Positions 1-8,571 of a stretch of DNA of 32,806 nt are shown one piece after another. The notes beneath the pieces are model-generated. The model made no database searches and was not told the origin of the DNA. It saw only the letters and a list, made by a program, of their open reading frames with translations. Origin of the DNA: Ruminococcaceae bacterium UBA3751 (GTDB lineage Bacteria; Bacillota; Clostridia; Oscillospirales; Acutalibacteraceae); assembly GCA_002371215.1 (NCBI GenBank), contig DFGL01000075.1:1-32806 (forward strand), written 5' to 3'. A program made the position numbers and the translations under genes. Every line of letters begins with the position of its first letter. Position 1 is the stretch's first letter.

Positions 1-50
1 ACCTTCTTTATGACGGGCGCCCCAATACAGCTTTCTTTTTATGGATTTTT

Positions 51-341
51 TTATAATTCAATATCAATTGCAACCGAGCTTTCGGCAACGGAATGCATAT
101 GCTTTTTAACAACGGAGCAGTGGTATTCATCGTTTTGATATTCTTCAAGCGCCTCCCTGTTATCGAGCGTAACCTGAAGAATTACGTCGTAAGAACGCGG
201 GGAATGGAGGAAGTCATAGCCGGCTTCTATTGAGCGGAGAAGGGGAACGTTTCCCTCCATTGAACGGAGAATGTCAACCGCTTTTTTGCACTCATCCTCG
301 GAATTGTCTTTTAATTTAAAACAAACTGTGTGTTTTATCAT
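51..341 (-). CDS. Dabb-domain (stress-responsive alpha/beta-barrel) protein
   Basis: A 96-residue protein that opens with MIKHTVCFKLK, the typical first strand of Dabb proteins, which are small dimeric ferredoxin-like alpha/beta barrels. The later segment 'YDVILQVTLDNREALEEYQ..EYH..V' (about residues 51-79) matches the family's central and C-terminal strands, with the usual H near residue 74. The length equals that of a complete single-domain member. The start ATG is preceded by GAGGTG at good spacing. The gene follows rny on the same strand but behind a strong terminator, so it probably depends on readthrough or its own weak promoter. The specific substrate or role is unknown; members are named for stress induction or act as small cyclases or oxygenases, and nothing here distinguishes these. 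Confidence 0.8.
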   Translation of the reverse strand: MIKHTVCFKLKDNSEDECKKAVDILRSMEGNVPLLRSIEAGYDFLHSPRSYDVILQVTLDNREALEEYQNDEYHCSVVKKHMHSVAESSVAIDIEL

Positions 342-355
342 AATTTCACCTCATT

Positions 356-380
356 AAAAAGGGAGGGCATACACCCTCCC
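356..380 (-). terminator. Intrinsic terminator of rny
   Basis: On the minus strand a GGGAGGG/CCCTCCC stem (380-374 with 367-361, 6-nt loop) is followed directly by five Ts. It lies between the rny stop codon and the Dabb gene. Confidence 0.9.
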
Positions 381-420
381 GACTGTTTATTGGTTCTAAG
401 TGCTGATACCAGCAAGGTTC

Positions 421-1980
421 TTATTTTGCAACATCGAAGGCTCTGCTTTCGCGGATAATATTTACCTTAATCTGACCGGGATATTCCATATCCTCCTCGA
501 TTTTCTTGGCAATTTCGCGCGCTACGAGCGGCATTTTCTGGTCGTCAATAATCTCGGGCTTAACCATAACCCTGACCTCTCTGCCCGCCTGGATAGCGTA
601 AGCCTTTTCAACGCCGTCAAAGCTCTGTGAGATTTCCTCAAGCTGCTGAAGACGTTTGATGTAATTTTCAATATTCTCTCGTCTTGCGCCCGGGCGGGAT
701 GCGGAAACCGCGTCTGCTGCCTGAACAAGAGAAGCAACAATAGTCTTGCATTCAACGTCGCCGTGGTGTGCCTGAATAGCGTGAACAACGGCTTCGTTTT
801 CCTTGTATTTCCTTGCGTATTCAACGCCGAGAGCAACGTGGCTGCCCTCCATTTCGTGGTCTAACGCCTTACCTATATCGTGGAGAAGACCCGCTCTTCT
901 TGCAAGCTTTTCGTCCGCTCCGATTTCAGCCGCCATAAGACCTGCGATATAGGAAACCTCAAGCGAATGCTTGAGCACGCTTTGACCGTAAGAGGTACGG
1001 TATTTAAGCTTACCTAAAAGCTTAACGAGTTCGGGGTGGATTGAGCCGCAGTTTGCATTAATAACAGCCTTTTCACCCTCGGATTTAATAGTGTATTCAA
1101 CCTCTTTTTTAGCTTTTTCGTACATCTCTTCAATCCTTGTGGGATGAATTCTGCCGTCCTGAATAAGCTTTTCAAGAGTGAGGCGCGCAATCTCTCTTCT
1201 GACGGGGTCAAAAGAGCTTACTGTAATAGCCTCGGGGGTGTCGTCAATAATGAGTTCAACACCTGTGATTTGCTCAATTGAACGAATGTTTCTGCCCTCT
1301 CTGCCGATAATTCTTCCTTTAAGGTCATCGCTCGGAAGGGCTACAACGGAAACGGTTGTCTCAGCAGTGTGGTCAGCAGCACAGCGCTGAATCGCGGTGC
1401 TGATAATCTCTTTTGCAAGAAGCTCGCTCTGATCGCGTATCATTTGTTCGTGTTCAAGAATTCTCTTGCTTTTTTCAATGTCAAGTTCGCTTTCAAGCGA
1501 TTGCATAAGCTGTTTTCTTGCTTCCTCCTGAGAGAGTCCTGAAATTCTCTCAAGCATATCAAACTGACTTTTCTTGATGCCGTCGATTTCAATTAATTTT
1601 TCATCTGCTTCTTTAAGCTTGCGACTTAAATTTTCGTTTTTGTTTTCAAGTGAATCAGCGCGTTTATCAAGGTATTCCTCGCGCTGGTTAAGTCTTTTTT
1701 CCTGACGCTGAACCTCGTTCCTTCTTTCGCGGATTTCTCGGTCTGCGTCGTTGCGAAGCTTGTTAATTTCTTCTCTCGTTTCCATAAGCTGGGTTTTCTT
1801 TGTAGACTCAGCCTCGGAGATTGCGTCGTTAAGGATTTTGGTAGCTTCCTGAGTAGCGGAATTCAAATCCTTTTTCGCCTGCTTTTCCTTATGAATCTCG
1901 CCCAAAACAAAGCCGATAAGAGCGCTTAAAACAACGATTAATATAGAAAAGAAAACAACAACCGGTAAATTATCTAACAT
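421..1980 (-). CDS. rny: Ribonuclease Y
   Basis: Membrane-anchored endoribonuclease that starts decay of many mRNAs in Firmicutes. From the chosen start the protein has 519 residues, the usual family size. In order: one N-terminal transmembrane helix (about 5-27), a long charged coiled coil (about 30-190), a KH RNA-binding domain with GRIIGREGRN (about 222-231), and an HD phosphohydrolase domain with the metal-binding pair in LLHDIGKALDHE (His about 367, Asp about 368). The open frame extends to a GTG at 1989, but that codon lies inside the Shine-Dalgarno sequence GAAGGAGGTG; the ATG at 1980, six bases after it, is the real start. Transcribed away from the two-component operon, from a likely promoter at 2150-2178. 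Confidence 0.97.
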   Translation of the reverse strand: MLDNLPVVVFFSILIVVLSALIGFVLGEIHKEKQAKKDLNSATQEATKILNDAISEAESTKKTQLMETREEINKLRNDADREIRERRNEVQRQEKRLNQREEYLDKRADSLENKNENLSRKLKEADEKLIEIDGIKKSQFDMLERISGLSQEEARKQLMQSLESELDIEKSKRILEHEQMIRDQSELLAKEIISTAIQRCAADHTAETTVSVVALPSDDLKGRIIGREGRNIRSIEQITGVELIIDDTPEAITVSSFDPVRREIARLTLEKLIQDGRIHPTRIEEMYEKAKKEVEYTIKSEGEKAVINANCGSIHPELVKLLGKLKYRTSYGQSVLKHSLEVSYIAGLMAAEIGADEKLARRAGLLHDIGKALDHEMEGSHVALGVEYARKYKENEAVVHAIQAHHGDVECKTIVASLVQAADAVSASRPGARRENIENYIKRLQQLEEISQSFDGVEKAYAIQAGREVRVMVKPEIIDDQKMPLVAREIAKKIEEDMEYPGQIKVNIIRESRAFDVAK

Positions 1981-1995
1981 CAACAGCACCTCCTT

Positions 1996-2447
1996 CTGTC
2001 ATATTTTTTCACATCAAAGCGGGTGACGGCCGCCTTGGCTTAACTACATCAGAAAAGGTACAGTTTATAAGCATTTTCAGCTGATTGGAAAAACTAAAAT
2101 ATAATTAATTTTTTAAACCTCATAATCATAAATATAGTAATTCTTTAATATATTACACTTATATATTGTATTTGTCAAGTTGAACGGCGCAAAAAATTAA
2201 AGGCGGTAACAATTTGTTTACAAAATTGTTAAAATATGGCGGGCTCACGACAAAGACATAAGGGTTTTAAAATCGCTGTATTTTGTTAAAACTACATAAG
2301 AATGTTATAAATTTTTAAAATTATCTAAACTTAGAATAAAAATATTAACAAATAACTTGTAAATTTATGGTAAATAGTATAAAATTAACACTGAGCAATT
2401 ATATATAATAATTACGATTTTCAAATTAGAGATAAAGGAGAAATAAA
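1996..2447. other. Divergent intergenic region, rny / response regulator
   Basis: About 450 bases, very AT-rich, with no credible gene. It holds the rny promoter on the left. On the plus strand only weak candidates are seen for the response regulator: TTGTAA (2357-2362) with TATAAA (2378-2383) at a short 15-base spacing, and an isolated TATAAT at 2404-2409. A small inverted repeat, AACAATTT/AAATTGTT at 2208-2215 and 2223-2230, could be a regulator site, for example for autoregulation, but nothing proves it. Confidence 0.5.
2150..2178 (-). promoter_or_regulatory. Probable sigma-A promoter of rny
   Basis: Minus-strand TTGACA (2178-2173), 17-base spacer, TAATAT (2155-2150). It implies a leader of about 160 nt before the rny start. 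Confidence 0.65.
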
Positions 2448-3140
2448 ATGTCAAAGATTTTAGTAGTTGATGATGACCTTAATATCTGCGAGCTGCTTAA
2501 GCTTTATCTTGAGAGCGACGGATACACTGTTGTAACAGCTAATGACGGCGCTGCCGCTGTGGAAGCTTTCCAGAGCAAGTCGCCTGATTTAGTTCTGCTT
2601 GATATTATGCTTCCTAAAATGGACGGCTGGCAGGTATGCCGTGAAATCAGAAAAACTTCAAGCGTTCCGATTATTATGCTCACCGCAAAGGGCGAAACCT
2701 TTGATAAGGTGCTCGGTCTTGAACTCGGCGCTGACGACTACGTTGTTAAGCCGTTTGACGCCAAGGAGGTAATGGCAAGAATCAAGGCGGTTCTCCGCCG
2801 TACAAAGGGCGAATCGGAAACAACGGAAACAGAAAAGAAAGTTGTTATTTACGATAATCTTGAAATCAATATTACGAATTACGAAATGAAGGTTAGGGGC
2901 GTTGTTGTTGATACTCCGCCTAAAGAGCTCGAGCTCATCTATCATTTTGCTTCAAACCCGAACAGGGTTTATACACGCGACCAGCTTCTCGACGAGGTCT
3001 GGGGCTTTGATTATTACGGCGACAGCCGTACGGTTGACGTTCACGTTAAAAGACTCCGCGAAAAGCTTGAGGGCGTTTCGGATAAATGGACTCTTAAAAC
3101 AGTCTGGGGCGTTGGCTATAAATTTGAAACAAAGGATTAA
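2448..3140 (+). CDS. OmpR/PhoB-family response regulator
   Basis: DNA-binding partner of the sensor kinase encoded next to it. The 230-residue protein has an N-terminal receiver domain (about 1-115) with the acidic pair in VVDDD, the phospho-acceptor Asp in LLDIMLPKMDGW (about residue 52), the conserved Thr in MLTAKG and Lys in VVKPFD. A winged-helix DNA-binding domain follows (about 130-228), with 'PPKELELIYHFASNPNRVYTRDQLL' containing the usual recognition motif and 'DSRTVDVHVKRLREKL'. ATG is preceded by AAAGGAG. Eleven bases separate it from the kinase gene, so the two are one operon. The overall look is like WalR/PhoP/ResD-type regulators, but paralogue identity cannot be fixed by eye. 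Confidence 0.95.
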   Translation: MSKILVVDDDLNICELLKLYLESDGYTVVTANDGAAAVEAFQSKSPDLVLLDIMLPKMDGWQVCREIRKTSSVPIIMLTAKGETFDKVLGLELGADDYVVKPFDAKEVMARIKAVLRRTKGESETTETEKKVVIYDNLEINITNYEMKVRGVVVDTPPKELELIYHFASNPNRVYTRDQLLDEVWGFDYYGDSRTVDVHVKRLREKLEGVSDKWTLKTVWGVGYKFETKD

Positions 3141-3150
3141 TAACTGAAAA

Positions 3151-4662
3151 ATGAATTTGGGTAAAATAAAGGTGAAAACAGGAATATCAAATATCTTTAC
3201 AAGGTATTTTGTAACCTTTTCTTCAATATTCCTTGTTGCCCTTCTCGCGCTCGGAACAACCCTTATACTGCTTGTTAATACCTTTTCTATAAATGAAAAA
3301 ACAGAGCTGCTGAAAGAGAATACCTCAAAAATCGCTAATGAAATTTCAAGCACGCTGATTATCAACGATATGAACAGCGCGTATTCAACTCAGAAGGCGT
3401 CGATTACAAGCTCGCTTTCAACGGTTTCAAACTGTATTTCGAGCGACGTTTTTGTCTGTGACGTTGAGGGCAACGTTATTCTTTGCAAGGAACAGCTCGG
3501 AACGACGGCATACCGCGAAAACAAAATGGTATGCGATGAGCACACCTCGTTTAAGGTTGATGACGGGCTGCTTATGCGCGTTTATGAAAACGGAACGGCG
3601 TATACCAAAGCGGTTGTTAACGGAAAGAGCAGCTACGTTGTAGGTACTGCGATTGTTGCTCCTGAATACAGTCAGGGCTCAGCAGAAGGCGCAAGCGGTA
3701 TTATAGGTACGGTGTTCGCAACGGTAGAGGAGGGAACAACCGCCCTCGTTATGAGCCTTATCCGTACTTTTATAATCGTAGCGGTTATCGTTCTTGCGGC
3801 AGGTTTCCTGCTTATATGGCTTATAACAAAAAGAATGGTTACTCCGCTGCAGAATATGAGCGAGGCGGCAAAGCGCTTTGCTGTAGGCGATTTCTCATAC
3901 AGGGTTAAGATAAACAGTAACGATGAGCTTGCTGACCTCGGTTACGCGTTCAACGAAATGGCGGATGCGCTTGACAAGCTTGAGAGTTCAAGGCGCTCGT
4001 TTGTTGCGAACGTCTCCCATGAACTGAAAACCCCGATGACCTCAATTGCAGGCTTTATTGACGGTATTCTTGACGGAACTATTCCAAAGGAAAAACAGGA
4101 GTACTATCTTAAAATAGTATCTGATGAGGTAAGACGCCTTTCCCGTCTCGTAGTGGCGATGCTCAATATGAGCAAGATGGAGAGCGGCGATTTTGAAATG
4201 AAGCCCAAGGTTTATAATATAACGGACCAGATTATTCATATCCTGCTTACTTTTGAACAGAAGATTGAAAAAAAGAATATTGAAATTATCGGTCTTGACG
4301 AGGCGCAGCCATATAAGGTCAAGGCGGATACGGATATGATATATCAGGTTATTTATAATCTGTTTGATAATGCTGTTAAATTTACCAATGAAAACGGATA
4401 TATAAGAATAGGTATAAAAGATAAAGAGGATAAGGTTGAGGTATCAATCAAAAACAGCGGTATCGGAATTAAATCCGACGAGCTTTCAAAAATCTTTGAA
4501 AGGTTTTATAAGGTTGATAAATCAAGAAGCCTTGACGCAAAGGGCGCAGGGCTCGGTCTCTATATCGTTAAGATGATGGTGGAAATGCACGGCGGCAAAA
4601 TCTTTGCCCGCTCGGAGTCAGACCATGAGGCGGAATTTGTTTTCACCTTACCTAAAGCATAG
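3151..4662 (+). CDS. Membrane sensor histidine kinase (HAMP, HisKA, HATPase)
   Basis: A 503-residue sensor kinase. It has a transmembrane helix (about 17-43), an extracytoplasmic sensor segment of about 160 residues (45-205) with no motif I recognise, and a second membrane helix (about 207-228). A HAMP domain ending around 'DELADLGYAFNEMADAL' follows, then a HisKA dimerisation domain with SHELKTPMTS (phospho-acceptor His about 290), then an HATPase domain with N-box NLFDNAVKFT (Asn about 403-407), a G1 box around 'NSGIGI' and a G2 box 'GAGLGLYIVK'. All catalytic landmarks are present. The gene lies directly after its response regulator and 65 bases before an HtrA protease, an arrangement that suggests sensing of envelope or secretion stress; that function is an inference. 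Confidence 0.95.
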   Translation: MNLGKIKVKTGISNIFTRYFVTFSSIFLVALLALGTTLILLVNTFSINEKTELLKENTSKIANEISSTLIINDMNSAYSTQKASITSSLSTVSNCISSDVFVCDVEGNVILCKEQLGTTAYRENKMVCDEHTSFKVDDGLLMRVYENGTAYTKAVVNGKSSYVVGTAIVAPEYSQGSAEGASGIIGTVFATVEEGTTALVMSLIRTFIIVAVIVLAAGFLLIWLITKRMVTPLQNMSEAAKRFAVGDFSYRVKINSNDELADLGYAFNEMADALDKLESSRRSFVANVSHELKTPMTSIAGFIDGILDGTIPKEKQEYYLKIVSDEVRRLSRLVVAMLNMSKMESGDFEMKPKVYNITDQIIHILLTFEQKIEKKNIEIIGLDEAQPYKVKADTDMIYQVIYNLFDNAVKFTNENGYIRIGIKDKEDKVEVSIKNSGIGIKSDELSKIFERFYKVDKSRSLDAKGAGLGLYIVKMMVEMHGGKIFARSESDHEAEFVFTLPKA

Positions 4663-4727
4663 TTTAATGTTTATTTAATATTAGGGCAGTATAACCTTAG
4701 AAGAAACCAAGAAAGAAGGCAATAAAA

Positions 4728-6488
4728 ATGGATGATTACATCAAAGATTTATTAAATAATACTGACGGAGATGCTGAAAAAACTGCAGAGCCCGAAGCTC
4801 CTGCAATTCCCGAGGTTCCTGCAGAGCCTGAAGCTCCTGCTATCCCCGAGGTTCCCGCAGAGCCCGAAGCTCCTGCAATCCCCGAGGTTCCCGCAGAGCC
4901 CAAAGCTCCTGCAATCCCCGAGGTTCCCGCAGAGCCCGAAGCTCCTGCAATCCCCGAGGTTCCCGCGGAGCCCGAAGCTCCTGCAATTCCTGAGGTTCCC
5001 GCAGAGCCCGTTCAGCCTGCCGCTCCTCAGCAGCCGAATCTGCAGAATCAGTATTATAATCAGTTTAATATGCCGCAAAGCGGAACGTATTATACTCCGC
5101 CTATTCAGAATAAGTATAATAATCCGTTTCCTCAGCAGCAAAATCAATATAGCGAATACCGTCCGCCGATTGAACCGCCGAAGCCGAGTATGCCTCAGCA
5201 GCCGCTGGGTGGAGCAGCACCGCAGAATAACCCTGCGCCGCAGCAGCCCAAGAAAAAAGGCAAGGGCCTTGTTATAATAATGATTATTGCAATTCTCTGC
5301 GCGGTTATCGCAGTGGGCGGCCTCTGGTCTTCGTCTAAGGGCAACAGCTCTTCAAACAAGGAAAATTCAAGCTCCTCTTCTCAGAGTGACTCAAAGAGCG
5401 ATAACGACAGTAACTCTTCGGACGCTGAGGTTGAGGTTAAAGGCAGCGACGAGGCTGCCAAGACTGACAGCAAGGGTAATTTAACGGTGGCCGGCGTTGT
5501 TGAAAAGGTTAAGGATTCCTGCGTTGGTATTACTGTTTATACGAAACAGTCAGACTATAGTTATTTCTATAATTACGGTCAGCAAAACAACAGTGATGGC
5601 GACAGCGTTGCGTCGGGTGAAGGCTCAGGCGTAATTATGAAGGAAGCAGGCGGAAAGACCTATATTATGACCTGCGCTCACGTTATTGCAGACGGAAGCA
5701 GCTACAAAGTAACCCTTGATAACGATAAGGAATACGACGCTCAACTCGTTGCTTATGACAGCCAGACTGATATCGGCGTTCTTTCAATAAACGCAACGGG
5801 ACTCAACGTTGCCGAATTCGGCGACAGCAAGGACATTGAGGTTGGCGAGGATTGCCTTGCTATCGGTTGTCCGGGCGGTCTTACGTTTAAAAACAGCGTA
5901 ACCCGCGGTATTGTTTCCGCGCTTGACGTACCGGTTGCCTCCCAGATTGGCTACAGCACTGAATGTATTCAGGTTGACGCTGCTATCAACCCGGGTAATT
6001 CAGGCGGCGCGCTCTTCAATATGCAGGGCCAGGTTATCGGAATTAACTCCTCAAAAATCGCTTCAACGGATTATGAAGGTATGGGCTTTGCCGTACCGAG
6101 CAATACTGCAGTTGAAACCGCTAATTCCCTTGTTAAAAACGGTTACGTTGCAGGTAGGGCAAGACTTGGTATAACCTATAATACGCTAAATAATTACAAT
6201 TCAGCTCAGTCAATTCTCTCTGCTCTTGCTCAGGAGGGTTATGAAAACGCTCTCGGAACAATGGTTATCCAGGAAATCGATGATAATTCGGACCTTAAGG
6301 GTAAGCTTCAGCAGTACGATATGATTGTTGCGGTTAACGGTAAAACTCTTACAAGTACCGATATTATGACCTCGATTCTTTCAAAGTCAAAGCCCGGCGA
6401 TAAGGTTAAACTCACAGTCGGCAGAATTGAAGGCGATAAGATTAAAACCTTTGAAGTCGAATGCAAACTAATTGAAAGCAGACAATAA
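4728..6488 (+). CDS. Membrane-anchored HtrA/DegP-like serine protease with PDZ domain
   Basis: S1C-family protease of envelope quality control, 586 residues, longer than most HtrA proteins because of an unusual cytoplasmic N-terminus. Residues 21-92 are six proline-rich 12-mers (EPEAPAIPEVPA), followed by a Gln/Pro/Tyr-rich stretch to about 175, a KKKGKG charge cluster and a single transmembrane helix (about 180-199). A Ser/Asn/Asp-rich linker (about 201-250) leads outside to the trypsin-like domain. Its triad is visible: His318 (TCAHVIADG), Asp348 (SQTDIGVLSI) and Ser425 (NPGNSGGALF). A PDZ domain (about 478-580) ends the protein. The start follows AGAAGG at good spacing. It probably shares the transcript of the two-component genes upstream, like CssRS/HtrA or WalRK/HtrC loci. 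Confidence 0.95.
   Translation: MDDYIKDLLNNTDGDAEKTAEPEAPAIPEVPAEPEAPAIPEVPAEPEAPAIPEVPAEPKAPAIPEVPAEPEAPAIPEVPAEPEAPAIPEVPAEPVQPAAPQQPNLQNQYYNQFNMPQSGTYYTPPIQNKYNNPFPQQQNQYSEYRPPIEPPKPSMPQQPLGGAAPQNNPAPQQPKKKGKGLVIIMIIAILCAVIAVGGLWSSSKGNSSSNKENSSSSSQSDSKSDNDSNSSDAEVEVKGSDEAAKTDSKGNLTVAGVVEKVKDSCVGITVYTKQSDYSYFYNYGQQNNSDGDSVASGEGSGVIMKEAGGKTYIMTCAHVIADGSSYKVTLDNDKEYDAQLVAYDSQTDIGVLSINATGLNVAEFGDSKDIEVGEDCLAIGCPGGLTFKNSVTRGIVSALDVPVASQIGYSTECIQVDAAINPGNSGGALFNMQGQVIGINSSKIASTDYEGMGFAVPSNTAVETANSLVKNGYVAGRARLGITYNTLNNYNSAQSILSALAQEGYENALGTMVIQEIDDNSDLKGKLQQYDMIVAVNGKTLTSTDIMTSILSKSKPGDKVKLTVGRIEGDKIKTFEVECKLIESRQ
4788..5003 (+). repeat. Six tandem 36-bp in-frame repeats encoding a Pro-rich 12-mer
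   Basis: Six consecutive 36-base units begin at 4788, 4824, 4860, 4896, 4932 and 4968. Each encodes EPEAPAIPEVPA; unit 4 has Lys instead of Glu. Units differ by only a few synonymous third-base changes, so they are recent or actively homogenised. There is no spacer DNA between units. Confidence 0.97.
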
Positions 6489-6497
6489 AAAATAAAA

Positions 6498-6528
6498 GGT
6501 GGATGAGAAAAAACTCATCCACCTTTTT
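6498..6528. terminator. Bidirectional terminator between htrA-like gene and htpG
   Basis: Stem GGTGGATGAG (6498-6507) pairs with CTCATCCACC (6514-6523), with a six-A loop. It is flanked by As on the left and five Ts on the right, so it works in both directions between two convergent genes. Confidence 0.93.
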
Positions 6529-6532
6529 ATTA

Positions 6533-8410
6533 TTACATCATTTCGCAGATCATATCGGCAAATTCTGTCGGGTTATCAATTGAAAGCCCTGCGATAAGTC
6601 TTGCCTGATTGTAAAGAATTTTTGTGTATTTTTCAAGCGCGTTTTCGTCAGCGTTTGCAAGCTTTTCGGCTATGTCGTGAGCGCTGTTGATTTCAAGCAC
6701 AAGCTGAGCCTTGACTCCGTCGTTCCCGCCGGGCATCTGAGAAAGCACCTTTGCCATTTCAAGACTTACGTAGCCTTCTGCAGAAAGCGCTGCCGCGTGG
6801 TTACCGAGCTTGTTTGTAAACTTAACTGCGCTTACCTCGTCGCCGAGAATTTCCTTCATTTTGTCAAGAAGTTCCTTAGAATCCTCGTTCTTTTTCTTAA
6901 CAGCCTCTTTTTCGGCGTCGGTTGAAAGGTCAACCTCCTCCTTCTGTACGTTCGCAAAATGCTTTCCGTCGTATTCCATAAGCATCTGGAGAGCAAATTC
7001 GTCAACGTCGTCCGTGCAGAAAAGAACCTCAAAGCCCTTTTCCTTAATGGCTTCTACCTGCGGAAGAAGGGCGATTTTTTCTTCCCTGTCGCCGCAAGCG
7101 TAGTATATATCGTTCTGGCTGTCAGCCATGCGCTCCCTGTATTCTTTGAGCGTTACGTAGCCGCCGTTAGAGGATTTAAACAGAATTAAATCCTTGAGCC
7201 CGTCCTTATTCATTCCGTAGTCGGCATAAATGCCCCATTTTAGCTGAACGCCGAAGGTATTGTAAAACTCCTCGTATTTTTCTCTGTCGTTTCTGAGCAT
7301 TTTAGCGAGCTCGGATTTTATTTTTTTATCAATCGCTTTAGCAATAATTTTCAGCTGGTGGTCGTGCTGAAGAACCTCTCTTGAAATGTTGAGGGTAAGG
7401 TCTGCGCTGTCAACGAGTCCGCGTACAAAGCTGAAATAATCGGGGAGGAGGTCTGCGCATTTATCCATAATAAGAACGCCGTTTGAATAGAGCTGAAGCC
7501 CTTTTTCAAAGTCCTTTGAATAATAATCCATCGGCGCGTTTTTCGGAATAAACATAAGTGCGTCAAAGGTTGCCTGTCCCTCAGTCTTGCTGTGAATAAC
7601 GAGAGTCGGGTCTGTGTAATCGTAGAATTTCTGCTTGTAAAAATCGTTGTATTCCTCAGGCTTGATTTCGTTTTTATTCTTTCGCCAGATAGGTACCTGA
7701 GAGTTTAAAACTTCTTCGTTGATTTCGGTTATATATTCGCCCTTATTGTCTTTATCGGGAACCTGTGATTCCATTTCCATAACGATGGGATAGCGGATAT
7801 AATCGCTGTATTTTTTGACGAGGTCCTCAATTCTGTCCTGCTCAAGATATTGGTCGAAATTCTCGTTTTCGGTATTATTCTTGATATGTAGTATAACCGT
7901 TGTGCCTACAGTTTCTTTTTCTGCAGGCTGAACCGTATATCCGTCAACGCCCTCGCTTACCCAGATATTAGCCTCGTCGCTTCCAAGTGCCTTTGAAATA
8001 ACCTCAACCTTGTCGGATACCATAAACGAGGAGTAAAAGCCAACGCCGAACTGACCTATCACCTCAACGTTTTCAAGGTTTTCATCGTCCTTGTTTTCAT
8101 TTTTAAAGTTAAGGCTGTCGGATTTTGCTATTGTGCCGAGATTGCTTTCGAGCTCCTCTGCCGTCATACCGATTCCGTTATCGGAAATGGTGATGGTTCT
8201 GTTCTCTTTATCGCGCTCAATGCGGATTTTTAAGTCGTCCTTTGAAGCTGAAATGCTGCTGTCCGTAAGGGACTTAAAGTACAGCTTATCGGTAGCATCG
8301 CTTGCGTTTGATATAAGCTCACGCAGGAAAATTTCCTTGTGGGTGTAAATTGAATTAATCATCATATCAAGGAGCTTTTTGCTTTCAGCCTTGAATTGCT
8401 TTTTTCTCAT
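6533..8410 (-). CDS. htpG: Chaperone protein HtpG (Hsp90)
   Basis: ATP-dependent Hsp90 chaperone of 625 residues, full length for the bacterial family. The N-terminal GHKL ATPase has the Bergerat landmarks: ELISNASDATDK (with the adenine/Mg-binding Asn), DNGIGMT, GQFGVGFYS and GTTVILHIK. The middle domain keeps the catalytic-loop Arg region 'LNISREVLQHD', and the C-terminal dimerisation domain runs to the end. ATG follows AGAAGGA. The gene has its own promoter (8466-8493) with a perfect CIRCE operator over the start site, so HrcA control is expected. This differs from B. subtilis htpG, which is known to be independent of HrcA. Confidence 0.98.
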   Translation of the reverse strand: MRKKQFKAESKKLLDMMINSIYTHKEIFLRELISNASDATDKLYFKSLTDSSISASKDDLKIRIERDKENRTITISDNGIGMTAEELESNLGTIAKSDSLNFKNENKDDENLENVEVIGQFGVGFYSSFMVSDKVEVISKALGSDEANIWVSEGVDGYTVQPAEKETVGTTVILHIKNNTENENFDQYLEQDRIEDLVKKYSDYIRYPIVMEMESQVPDKDNKGEYITEINEEVLNSQVPIWRKNKNEIKPEEYNDFYKQKFYDYTDPTLVIHSKTEGQATFDALMFIPKNAPMDYYSKDFEKGLQLYSNGVLIMDKCADLLPDYFSFVRGLVDSADLTLNISREVLQHDHQLKIIAKAIDKKIKSELAKMLRNDREKYEEFYNTFGVQLKWGIYADYGMNKDGLKDLILFKSSNGGYVTLKEYRERMADSQNDIYYACGDREEKIALLPQVEAIKEKGFEVLFCTDDVDEFALQMLMEYDGKHFANVQKEEVDLSTDAEKEAVKKKNEDSKELLDKMKEILGDEVSAVKFTNKLGNHAAALSAEGYVSLEMAKVLSQMPGGNDGVKAQLVLEINSAHDIAEKLANADENALEKYTKILYNQARLIAGLSIDNPTEFADMICEMM

Positions 8411-8434
8411 ATTAATCCTTCTTTCACTGATGAA

Positions 8435-8461
8435 TTAGCACTCTCAATATCCGAGTGCTAA
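8435..8461 (-). promoter_or_regulatory. CIRCE operator (HrcA binding site) of htpG
   Basis: TTAGCACTC at 8435-8443, nine-base spacer, GAGTGCTAA at 8453-8461: an exact match to the CIRCE consensus. It lies just downstream of the htpG -10 box, 25 bases before the start codon, where a bound HrcA would block initiation. Confidence 0.97.
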
Positions 8462-8465
8462 AAAT

Positions 8466-8493
8466 ATTATAAACCTTTTATCCGTTTTGTCAA
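8466..8493 (-). promoter_or_regulatory. Consensus sigma-A promoter of htpG
   Basis: Minus-strand TTGACA (8493-8488), 16-base spacer, TATAAT (8471-8466). Both hexamers are perfect, and the predicted start falls inside the CIRCE element. Confidence 0.92.
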
Positions 8494-8513
8494 GCCCTAA
8501 TTGGCTTACGCTC

Positions 8514-8541
8514 TTGAATTATTGTTAAAATATGATATAAT
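8514..8541 (+). promoter_or_regulatory. Promoter of the DMT transporter gene
   Basis: TTGAAT (8514-8519), 16-base spacer, TATAAT (8536-8541). It is divergent from the htpG promoter, with about 20 bases between the two -35 boxes. Confidence 0.75.
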
Positions 8542-8571
8542 ATCCTAAATTATTTTTATAGGAGCTTATAA

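Noticed and set aside
1981..1989. GTG start for ribonuclease Y at 1989
   Set aside because: This GTG is part of the Shine-Dalgarno sequence; ATG at 1980 has ideal spacing.
4788..5003. Regular 36-bp repeats that could suggest a CRISPR array
   Set aside because: The units are contiguous with no spacers, stay in frame and encode a proline-rich tail of the HtrA-like protein.
4752..5147. Long open frames opposite to and in other frames of the Pro-rich repeat
   Set aside because: They exist only because a 36-bp repeat without stops in one frame stays open in others; low-complexity products and no ribosome sites.
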